A stretch of 64,000 bases of DNA from Unio delphinus (Eukaryota > Mollusca > Bivalvia > Unionida > Unionidae), in the NCBI GenBank assembly GCA_029339505.1, contig JAQISU010000058.1, forward strand, positions 1,738,001 through 1,802,000, in the 5' to 3' direction. Position numbers and translations under genes: made by a program. Below are positions 23,716 through 33,600 of this stretch, one piece after another. The notes under the pieces are model-generated. The model searched no databases. It was not told the origin of the DNA and worked only from the letters and a program-made list of their open reading frames with translations. The first letter of the stretch is position 1. Each line of letters opens with the position of its first letter.

Positions 23716-25400
23716 GTAAAGAATCACTTGTCTAGCTGCTGGGAAATTTTACTTGACATGTAAATTTCTTAATGATTTGATTTTTATGAGCCCATATTAG
23801 TGCAAAGCAAGATGTTACTTGTTTTAGCTGGTGTTTTAATAGCAGTAATACATTGCCAGTTATTATTATGTTACTCTCCCTTTTCCGGCCCTAGTCTTGA
23901 CCCTAGTTCCCAGTACAAGGTGAATTACCTCCCTTCTCCAGGCACTAATTCCCAGTCCCAGCTGAATTACCTGATCCAGTTAGTAATTGGAGGTCTAGAC
24001 ATAGTCTGATACCTTAGTCACTTACATCATTCAGAGTAGTTCCTTTGAATTAGTGCAGTATAACATATATCTCTGGGTACTTAATAATGGTGGTATCTCA
24101 AATTTCTTTTGCCATAATTATCTTAAATTGTATCCATTCTGTGTTGCATTTGACTTTTGTTCATCAATCCTTACATTTATTTACCTTTATCAGTGCCCAT
24201 CTTTGTCATTTTGTTGATTCATATACACTACATAGCTGTCAACTATCCTGTTTTCTTTTCTATATTTGTCCCATATTTTTTACCTTAATACGGGTGTACA
24301 TTTAGAAAATAAATAAATACACTTTTTAATTTTTTTAAAAATAAAAAATGTCCTTATAATTTTCAGTTTAGAATGGGTAAACAGTTCCATTTTGATACAA
24401 CTGTATCGCATGTATATAGGAAGACAGTTCTACAGTATGGATAATTTGAGGCTACCATGCCTGTCTTTATCCGCCATATTGGATTTTGTAAACGGTTACC
24501 ACTGTCACTGTATCTCTTCTTTGTAATATTCAGTTTCTAATCATGTTAAATAGGAAAGACGAATATTCAGAATTTTTACCAGGAAAAAGAGAAAAACAAC
24601 TGAAAGGACAATTGTGCTGTCTTGTGTAGATTTTTGAAACCATCTAGTTAAGGAGAAAACTATGTTATTCAAATTGTGTCATGTGTGCTATTGGGCATGG
24701 AGGCACCCATGAAATACAAGAGCACAAAAAAGCTAATAATAATCAACTTGCTGCTTCATCACACATAACCCAGCCTGAATTTATGACATATATAAATACC
24801 AGAGAGAACCTTAATGTAATTTGATTAAAATTCAGTTTATTAAATTTAATTTAGAAATGAACCTTCCTCTTTTAGTTATTAGTGCTGCTGTTTATTAATT
24901 TGCTCACGTTTTCCAGACAGTAAAATTTCAAAGGAACACTTGATTGCGTGAATGAAAACAGTAAGAAATCACAGAATTGATATCATCAATGAAAGTTGGC
25001 ACTTTGGAATCAATAATGATTGAAGACAAAAAACAAGGTGTGGAAATGGCTCCAATAAACAGCCTGTGTATTTCACTCTTGCATCTTCTAAATTGACACC
25101 CGAATGGAACATGGTACCCACCCAGAAGGTACCAATTTGCGACACATGCACTTTTGACATTAAATAATTATGTAAGGCACTGACCAACCTTATTGATAGT
25201 TGTATATATTATTAATAGTTACATATGAATAACAATTTTAAAAAGTCAGTATTTGTTCCTGAAAATCAGTATTTTTGTCACAAGCAGTCAGTATTTTTGT
25301 ACATGGAGGTTGGCAGCTATGACACTATCTAGTTAAACAGTTTTTCCATAAAATTATTCTCTTTCTGATACCGGTGCCAGGCAGATTCACTGATAAAGGG
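23716..25400. other. SLC9B intron 4, left part
   Basis: No gene or recognisable repeat was identified. Short open frames here lack support. Confidence 0.5.
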
Positions 25401-26620
25401 CCTTAACTTTAGCTGCAATTTTGTTCTCATCATGTTTTTGTTTTATTTATTTTTCTTTCAGCAATCAACAAGAATTAGGCAAATGCAGATAGATTATTGG
25501 TGCATTCAATCCGGCAGCTTGTCGTGTGGTCATCTTTAACTTTATTTCTAGACCATCAGATGAATCAAGTTTCCTGGACAAGGACTAATCATTATCATTT
25601 GACTGGACATTGACAATATTAGGCAATGGGTTATGGATACCCGGCACGGACAATCAGACTACAGTCCTGGTCCAACTAGCCCCAAAATTGGGCAGTTTGC
25701 CAGTGTGATCAAAGCCAGGGACAAATTTGCTGACATGATTGTTCCCTGACTTGGATCAAGGATTAAACTGCCTCAAGCGGGGATAGGGACCTTTTTAAAA
25801 TGACCTCCCATATTTTCATGTTCCTGTGCAATCCTTATTGAATTGGGGGACATCTACCTCTGAATGATGAGTCTGGAATGTCTCCTCATCATATCATTGT
25901 ACCTTGGATGAGTTTCTCAGGGCTTTATTGATTGGAAAACTTTGCAGATAATATGCCCTCCTTGTCCCCTCCTCCAGTTTCACAATCAAAAGGAAATGGA
26001 AGAGGACCTGCTTTACCACTTATGTCTCCCACCCTGGATTTAGGAGTGTCCCAGGTAAATTTATCAGTCAACACCTGGATCCATATCTCTGTCAAGTTGT
26101 AGTTATGAAGGCTACAACCTTGTTTTTTTTAAACCATAACTTCACAACCCAGTATCTTTCTGTCACATTCCTTTCAACCATCTGATGGAAAATTGTCTCT
26201 CAGCAGCCTTAGAGATGCCACCTTAGAGATGAAAAGGATTTTATGGAACACAGCAAGGACCTGTTGAGTGTTGAGGGTGGCCCCACTGGATGCATAGTTC
26301 ATATCCAATTGCATAATCCTTACAGTGGCCTCCCAGGATTACAGGGTTGAACAATACCAGTCAATAGCCATGGTTCCACATGGCTAAACTAGCTATAAAG
26401 CATTCCCAGCCTGAAAAATATCTGGGTTCCCTCTGCTGGCTGCCAAAATGTTTTAAGCAAGGATTTCAATAGAATTCCAGACCCCTTCCCCTCCATATTG
26501 TAAAATGGGACAGCCAGAAGTCCAGGGCAGAAAGTCTAGATTCATTTAGCCACTCAAAGGAGTCAGGCATTTGACCTTAGGGAGTTCCACCCTCTCATGC
26601 AAGGTCCCCTCTGCCAGATA
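25401..26620. other. Possible degenerate retroelement remnant
   Basis: This is higher in G+C than the neighbouring intron, and neither strand gives a long open frame. The texture resembles a decayed coding element, possibly DIRS-like, but no diagnostic motif was found. Bases 25574-25612 match, inverted and with about one mismatch, a segment inside the Polinton integrase gene (29659-29697). Confidence 0.3.
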
Positions 26621-27200
26621 TCTCAGACCTGGTCAGACCTAATGGATGATGCATAGGTCCTTCCTCATAGACCTGGTCAGACCTTAAAGATGATACGTGG
26701 GTCCTTTCCTCATAGACCTGGTCAGACGTAGTGAATGATACAGGGGTCCTAACATGATAGACCAGGTCAGACCTAATGAATGATGCATCTGTCCTAACCT
26801 CATAGACCTGGTCAGACCTAATGGATGATACGTGGGTCCTTTCCTCATAGACCTGGTCAGACGTAGTGAATGATACAGGGGTCCTAACATGATAGACCAG
26901 GTCAGACCTAATGGATGATGCATCTGTCCTAACCTAATAGACCTGGTCAGACCTAATGGATGATGCATGGGTCTTATCCTCAATGACCTGTTCAGACATA
27001 ATGGATGATGCTTGGATCCTATCCTCAATGATCAGACATAATGGTTGATACATGGGTCCTAACCTCATAGACTTGGTGAGACCGAATGGATAATGCATGG
27101 GTCCTATCCTCATAGACCTGGTCAGACCTAATGGATGATGCATGAGTCCTTTCCTCATAGACCTGGTCAGGCCTAATGGATGCATGGGTCCTTTCATCAA
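26621..27200. repeat. Minisatellite, 45-bp unit, about 12 copies
   Basis: Unit cctggtcagacctaatggat plus gatgcatgggtcctatcctcataga. The minus-strand frames through it (repeating LTRSMRLGPMHHPLG-like units) are repeat artefacts. Confidence 0.94.
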
Positions 27201-27552
27201 TAAGAGAGGGTTACTAGCTTTGCTTCAGAGATTCTCTTACTCAACTAAGGACCACCATTTGGTTTCATCTGACAAAATTGGAATCTGTACCAGTAAGAAA
27301 TATACACCCTACTAAGAAGGGGTAGTAGAGAGGGTAACAGATTTTGGAATTCTATCAGGTTCTGAAGAAAGAAAGAACATTTGGCCTCATCATTAGTCTT
27401 TAACCATTGAACAAGTCTATTTCGAAATATTGCATCAAGATGGAAGTCTCAGCCTTAGTCATGGATGCCACTATGGCATGTGCCTATTTAGTCTCCAGAG
27501 ATCACCAGGATACTTACACATTCTCATCTCACTTTCTGGCAGGATAATATTA
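27201..27552. other. Left flank of the Polinton
   Basis: No gene recognised. It ends in TATTA (27548-27552), the left copy of the Polinton target duplication. Confidence 0.6.
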
Positions 27553-27797
27553 AGCAGCAGAGAGGGTGAACAGACAACCCTTTTCAGACAAAAAATTGAT
27601 TGAATCCTCAAAACGAAAATTGATCTTTCCTACGAAATCTCATATTTTAACCAAAAAAAAAAGTCTCTATTTAGCAAACGGAGACTTTACGATTTTTCAA
27701 TCAATTTTGGTCACAACGATGTGGTCATTCACACTCTTTGCTGCTGCAAGTTAACAAAAATAATAAATGATTTCAACCAAATATTTGATCGAGTCCG
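27553..27797 (+). repeat. Polinton left terminal inverted repeat
   Basis: Matches the complement of 50516-50760 with scattered substitutions and small indels. It contains a subterminal inverted copy of its own end: agcagcagagagggtga at the tip and the decayed complement tcacactctttgctgctgc near 27727-27745. It also has a central hairpin (agtctc...gagact, about 27662-27687). The last codons of the packaging ATPase lie inside it. Confidence 0.93.
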
Positions 27798-28413
27798 ATA
27801 CGATATCGTGTCCGTGCGGAGTCGACTGAGCGTTACTAAAGAAATTTTTAAATTGATTGAAGTCCATATCAGAGCACCATGTCTGCCAAATATTTCGTAG
27901 CGTATGTGTATCAACGCCGTTAAACACAGCAAGAATATTACAGTTATCTCTGATCACTTTTGGAATCTGAGTGTAGCGTTGAGTGACATATATCACGTCG
28001 GTGTTTTTATGCCTGCCTCTGGAAAAGATCCTAGCTGTTTTTTTTTGATTGTCTAACATCACATCGTCGTATACGACTAAATTGTCAATGTTTCCATCAA
28101 GGTCATCCACAGGTGGAGCCTCGTCAATATCAGTTATAAAATCAACGACGTTCTCACCGGCAATCTCTGAAGCGTTTTCATTAAAATCTTTTAGCACTTC
28201 ATAGCATCGTTGATCATCTACGCTAGGAGCAACTGAATACAACTTATCCCACTTCATCCATCTCATTATTAAATTGAGCAACAATTGTGTCTTGCCAGAT
28301 CCAGATGGCCCGATTATAATTGCGCGGATAGAGTTTGGTAGCGCTGCATGATGCTTAACTGGTTCTCTTGTTTTAGTTGCTGAAAAATCAATTATATCCA
28401 TATCTCTATACAT
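27751..28413 (-). CDS. FtsK/HerA-type genome-packaging ATPase (A32-like)
   Basis: A 220-residue P-loop ATPase. Walker A is GPSGSGKT at residues 35-42 and Walker B is NLVVYDD at 111-117, followed by a sensor region SRGRHKNTDVIYVTQRY at 131-147. This is the order found in the DNA-packaging ATPases of Polintons, adenovirus-like elements and vaccinia A32, which pump DNA into capsids. The frame is intact from ATG 28413 to a stop in the left TIR. An internal Met5 is an alternative start. The start codon is only 5 bp from that of the divergent zinc-ribbon gene, so any promoter must lie within coding sequence or be shared. Confidence 0.92.
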   Translation of the reverse strand: MYRDMDIIDFSATKTREPVKHHAALPNSIRAIIIGPSGSGKTQLLLNLIMRWMKWDKLYSVAPSVDDQRCYEVLKDFNENASEIAGENVVDFITDIDEAPPVDDLDGNIDNLVVYDDVMLDNQKKTARIFSRGRHKNTDVIYVTQRYTQIPKVIRDNCNILAVFNGVDTHTLRNIWQTWCSDMDFNQFKNFFSNAQSTPHGHDIVSDSIKYLVEIIYYFC

Positions 28414-28418
28414 AAATT

Positions 28419-28942
28419 ATGAATCTATATTGTTTGAAGTGTAAAACGTGTACTGGCACAAATGATGTGACGACGATTACAACAAGGAATAACAGATCAG
28501 CACTTACTGGTAGATGTGCAACATGTGGTATAAAAAAGTTTAGATTTGTTTCTATGAAATCCGGAGATGTTTTGAAAAAAAACGAGGAGGTGATATTGCA
28601 GCCAAGTTAGTAAAACTCCCTGGAACGCCGTGGGCAAAGTATCCAGGAGAAAAGCACCTTCCAGGATATAGCTACTGTGGCCCCGGAACACGAATAGATA
28701 CCAGACTTGATGATCAAAATCAACCCAGATCCGGCGAGTATCCGATAAACGCTATTGATAAGGCGTGTCATGCTCATGATGTCGCATATAAAAGCAGCAA
28801 TTTGCAACACAGGCATCTTGCGGATGTGAAATTAATTCATGCGTTAAATGCTATTCCTGATAAATCTTTCAAAGAAAAGTTGGCTTCATGGTTGGTAAAA
28901 TCAGCTATGAAAGGCAAATTGATGTTAGGTGCCGGTAATTAA
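28419..28942 (+). pseudogene. Zinc-ribbon plus phospholipase A2 capsid protein, frameshifted
   Basis: The N-terminal 63 residues (28419-28610) hold a CLKC...CATC zinc ribbon (Cys5, 8, 33, 36). A second frame (about 28583-28942) encodes a parvovirus-type phospholipase A2 domain with the calcium loop YCGPGT and the catalytic CHAHDVAY helix. The PLA2 frame has no ATG of its own. Related Polinton proteins carry both domains in one chain, so the original gene most likely crossed the A8 run at 28575-28582, where a one-base change would switch frames. Capsid PLA2 is known to help parvovirus particles escape endosomes; the same role here is inference. The PLA2 stop lies 7 bp before the integrase ATG. 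Confidence 0.82.
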
Positions 28943-28949
28943 TAACAAC

Positions 28950-29946
28950 ATGGAATCTATTTATTATTCTCCAAAAGGATACTGGCGGGGTAAAGCAGCA
29001 ATCAATAAACTCGCTAGCGCTGCAAAAGTGAAAAAGGCCACTGCGGCCAATTGGTTATCCAAACAGGCTATATGGCAAATTTATCTACTGCGCCCTAAAC
29101 AAATCAATTTCTCGCATTTTGATGTTACTGGACCCAATGAAGTTCATCAAGCTGATTTATTGTTTTTACCACATGACAACGGTTACAAATACGCGCTAAC
29201 CGTAGTTGATGTTGCGAGTCGATACAAACAAGCAGAACCGCTAAAAACAAAATCATCACCTGAAGCTGCTTCTGCATTTGAAAAGATTTATCGACGAGGC
29301 CCACTACGCTGGTCAAATCTGTTACAAGTTGATCCTGGCAAGGAATTTCAAGGCGCTGTTTTATCCGAGATGAAACATCACAATGTCACCATCAGACGAG
29401 GGCATACTGCGCTACATCGCAATCAGGCAATTGTTGAACGATTTAATTGGACGATTGCTGAGCGGTTATTTGGATATCAATACACGAAGGAGTTTATTCA
29501 GGATAAAAGATCCCGTGAATGGGTTAAGAGATTACCAGCTGTGATTACCGCGCTCAATAACAAGATTACTCGAACAATTAACATGAAACCTGTCAACGTG
29601 ATTAAGAAAGCGTCTATACCAAAAATGGAAATCCAAGGAATTTCACAAAAAGATTTCAAAGAATGTCCAGTCAAATGATAATGATTAGTCCTTGTCCAAG
29701 AACCAATTCTTGGTAGTAATGTCACTGTTAGGTATTTATACAAACCAGGAGAGCTTGAGGGTTAAAAAAAGAGCTACCGATCCTATTTGGAGCGTCACTA
29801 TGCATAAGATATCCGGTATAACACGATCTACTGGTAGACCTCCAATCTATAAACTGGATTCAACTGCTCCTCAGCGAGGATTTACTCAACAACAACTACA
29901 GGTAATTCCTGAGGATACTCAATTACCACTGCGTGGTCTTAACTAG
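28950..29946 (+). pseudogene. Polinton integrase (rve, DD35E), C-terminus disrupted
   Basis: ATG 28950 is preferred over an upstream GTG at 28929. The catalytic core is intact: Asp69 (HQADLLFL), Asp128 (QVDPGKEF) and Glu163 (QAIVERFN), giving D-D-35-E spacing as in retroviral-type integrases. At 29676-29684 the frame meets TGA, TAA and TGA. The chromodomain-like C-terminus typical of Polinton integrases continues after them (TVRYLYKPGEL, then KRATDPIWS and PQRGFTQQQL), with one more frameshift at the A7 run 29764-29770, and ends near 29946. It overlaps the convergent end of the polB-helicase-HNH gene. The core would be 242 residues if translated alone. Confidence 0.9.
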
Positions 29947-30357
29947 CACCCCTTCGTCTGTTGCACAAGTCAGCATAACGTTATCTCTGATATGACCAAT
30001 GCTGCTATTCTTTCTGTCTACGGTAAATTGGCGAGGATCTTTATCCGAATACTGCCAACGCATTATACAATTGCAACTCGCGCAGTGATTATTCTGTTGT
30101 TGCTTCAGTGTAATTATTAATTCAGCATCAATGTCAAATTCTCGTGTTTTTTTGTCTTGTTGTTTGTAACGGGAGAGTTTTTTATCAATAATTTTAACAT
30201 CAACGATGCTAGCATCATCCATTGTAGTGTCATTATCATCCAGGACAACTCTTCGAAGTTGATTTATTCTTCGTACTCTGGATACTGCAAGATAGACTAA
30301 ATTCGACCATTCTATGTGATTATCCACCATCCAAACAATTGTATCTGATATAGTCAA
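29923..30357 (-). other. Helicase C-terminal motifs plus HNH nuclease domain
   Basis: This segment starts within helicase motif V/VI (TISDTIVW, then LVYLAVSRVRRI, the arginine-finger region of UvrD/Pif1-like enzymes). A charged linker leads to an HNH fold: HCASC at residues 91-95, FTVDRKN at 111-117 and GHIRDNVMLTC to 131. It is one frame off from the 31877-30390 segment. It ends only a few dozen residues after the HNH and overlaps the convergent integrase end. Confidence 0.78.
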
Positions 30358-30389
30358 TCCCTGTGAAGAGTGTATTGTCGCTGCGTAAC

Positions 30390-31877
30390 CTAACGTCCAT
30401 GGGGATCAGCACACAATGCATCTTCGACGACGCTGATATCAACCAGCACAATATCATTTAACACGAGAATCTGCTTTTCACTCTTCCCTGGAATATCAAT
30501 TTCAATATTCTGCTTTCGCGTATCCGAAGGCCTATAACACAACGGTACTGGAAGTGTTGCAAATTTTTCTTTATGTGTTTCAAATAACTTCATCTGAAGT
30601 GTGTCTCTGACTATTTTTCTACTTGCTACTATCAAATCATTTGGTCTCCACGTTTCCCAAAAATCATTCATGGGAGTTTCTGAAATTATTTCACGCGCTA
30701 TTTCACATTGGATTTTATCCGGTTGTAATCTAATTAGCGCTTTGAATTCTCGTAATTGTTCATCAAGTGATCTATGGTCGGTGTTAATTTCTTCATAATA
30801 GTCTACAAAACCCTTTAGCCATTCATGTGGGGATGCACCGATAAATGGTGGTGGTTGGCCGTGATCACCGCACATGACGACCCTTGTGTTTTTGTTTAAC
30901 AACCACTCGAGAAATGTCTGTAATACTCTCAACGATACCGTGCATAATTCATCCCAGATTATGATTTCAGGAATGAATTTATCACCCATTCGATCAGGGG
31001 TCCATTCATCGCCTTTCCATCGAAAGAAACTATGATAAGTACAGGCATTTACCCCTCGATGTTTCATCTCTCTGGCGAGTCTGTGAGTTGGTGTTAACAC
31101 AATCATGGTTGACCGACGAAATAATTCAATTGCACGAGTTGTCTTTCCTGACCCACCACAACCGTTTAAATAAACTGTCTTGTATCTACATATTGGATCA
31201 AATACCGGTGGTGCATCACACTTTAAGTACTTTTCATCCATGGTAACATCTGCCGATTCACAATACTCATGTAGCGTTTCCTTTTTAAATCTCCAACATC
31301 CCCAATTTGCCTCCGGATCTGTGAATTTAGCTACATCTGATTTGTATTTCTTGTGGATATACATAGAATCAGTGGCTACTCTAACTGCGGTATTAGGAAA
31401 TCTATTTATCATCGAAAATAAATTGATAGAAGCATAAGCTAGCATGGAACTTCTCAAATGCGTATATTGTTTAATATATCCATCACAATAGGTAACAATT
31501 GTACCTAATCGTCTTCCATCGGATAGGAAAGCGTCTTTACGATTTACAAGTTTTCCCTGTTTCGTTAAATCCGTTACAATAAAATTGTATTCAGCGATGT
31601 CTATGATCAACCGCGAAGAATATTTTGCATTGTCGTATCTTCCACCCTGAGTAAATTTACCGATTATTCTTCGTCCAAAATCTTTTGCTTGTTCTTTTTT
31701 AATTTCAAATAACTTCTTAGACCAATTCATGATTTGTTCTTCATTGAAATCTGGAAACTGTTTTCGCTGTTCGCTAATTATACGATCTAGATCGGGTTGT
31801 GGTAGCCAAACTTCTTTCTGAGCTCGATAGCATATAATAGCTTCGGAAACAATCAACGATATATTAGCATACCACAA
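30390..31877 (-). other. Longest open segment of the fusion: polB C-terminal part plus SF1 helicase core
   Basis: A 495-codon open stretch with no stop between polymerase and helicase motifs. ATDSMYI (residues 168-174) stands where family-B polymerases have DTDS, and GCGGSGKTTRA begins about 70 residues later. The continuous frame is direct evidence that polymerase and helicase are one polypeptide. The change of the first Asp of DTD to Ala may impair metal binding, or may be usual in this lineage; I cannot tell without an alignment. Confidence 0.8.
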
Positions 31878-32500
31878 TCAATCATATATCGTAGTAACAC
31901 TATTGGCATCCAGGCCTTTTCAGATATGTCTACCAAGCCAAAGATAACTACACGGATGTAACCCTGTAGCGAATTCGAATGATATCACACGAGCGAATCC
32001 AGTTAAATCAAAATCAGGCAATGGACCATTAATCGCAACACGAGTCATTTCATGCATGGGGTGTCCAAATCGTTTAAAATAGTTACTACATTCCCCATAC
32101 CCGAGGAAACTTCCAGGATAACACGCGGATATATCAATTGAAATCATACCATCACGATGGTATTTCGTATTCCACAGTCCTCCATGACCAAATCGATGCA
32201 ACTCAATTTAACGTCCTCGAGAAAATCACTTCGTGTTGGACGCCATGAGTTTTTTTCTCTTGCGAAGTGAGCTACCACTGATGGAATAGTAAAACTATCC
32301 GTTAATAGTTTTTTATGGGAACTCTCCGATGAAAAATCACTAGCGATTTTTCTCATTCTGTTATCTAATTCTTCAACGCGATATAATTCACCATTTGGTC
32401 TTACAAATTGATCAAATCCTATTTCGGGATCTTCATCACTTCTGAGTAACCACACTGACACAGGATCATCCTTACACAGCGTGTGAATAGCATCGAATAA

Positions 32501-32690
32501 TTTCTCCTTTGAATACGTTCCCCGATCACATTACTTTAGGGATATTAGCCTGCTACCTCGCGAATCCAGCCCTACCAAAAGACGAAAATTCGTCTTTCCT
32601 GTCTATGTCATATAGACAAAGGGCAATAACTCTTGCCCCTTACCTCCCCTTGCTACCCGCTAGGTGTCGCTTCTTTACTTTTTTAGCTTC
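32501..32690. repeat. DIRS left inverted terminal repeat
   Basis: From 32524 to about 32685 it is nearly identical to the complement of 39226-39389 (landmarks gggatattagcctgctacct, ctaccaaaagacgaaaattc and acccgctaggtgtcgcttct). Confidence 0.93.
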
Positions 32691-32940
32691 GCTGTACGCG
32701 AAAACACGTACAATTAGACCTCCAATGAATCCAAGCCATCTTAGTGTAAATTCTGACCATCCGAAGTTAAATTTGGAATTACTGTGTTGGATAATCATTC
32801 CTCTACAGGTTGTATACATTATTTTACAATATTTTCCAATTTTAGTGACTTTGTCACCTTTTCTAGACTTCGGACCAGGTTGCAACGTGGTCAAAAAGCA
32901 CGCTTATGGCAGTACTAGCATGTAATACATGTAGCACTCA

Positions 32941-33600
32941 ATAATTTCGCTTATTCCGTATGTAACGTTTACGATATTAGCGACTAATAACGTGCTGCAT
33001 TGATAATTTGTGCTTTATTTATCTTTGACGTTTCAGTAGACTTCAAAAAAGTCTTTGAACGACCAATTTGCGACTATTTAATGGCGGACTTCGGTAGTCA
33101 CGAGTTCACGCGACACTTAATCATTTCGCTTCCTCCGTTAGTTACGGTTATGGAATAGCGACTTAATAGCGTACTGAATTGTTAATTTGTGCTTTGTTTA
33201 TCTTCTTTTCCGTTTCAGTAGACTTCGTCTCTGAACGACCAGTTGCGACTATTAATGGCGGAATTTCGTGTTGTAGTCACGAGTTCACGCGACACTAAAT
33301 CATTTCGCTTCCTTCGTTAGTTACGTTATGGTAATAGCGACTTAATAGCGTGTTAAATTGCTAAATGTGCTTTGTTTATCATCTTTTTCGTTTCAGTAGA
33401 CTTCGTCTTGAACGACCTATTGCAACACGCTCACGGCGATAACTAGTGTGGTCATTAAGAGTTAACATGGCACGGAATAATTTGACTACTCCGTTAGTAA
33501 CGGTTATAGTATTATCGAATTAATAATATGCTGAATTTTTTAATTTGTGCTTTGTTCTCTTCTTTTGTCGTTTCAGTAGCAAAGTCGACAACGAAGGCAT
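32941..33600. repeat. DIRS leader: about 180-bp tandem repeat, 4 copies
   Basis: The word tttcagtaga/c recurs at 33031, 33213, 33391 and 33571 (spacings 182, 178 and 180), each after a pyrimidine tract and preceded by aatttgtgctttgtttatc. Each unit also holds atttcgcttcctccgttagt-like and cacgagttcacgcgacac-like words. It lies between the left ITR and gag. Confidence 0.88.

Noticed and set aside
26684..27200. Minus-strand frames with repeating LTRSMR-type peptides
   Set aside because: They lie on the 45-bp minisatellite.
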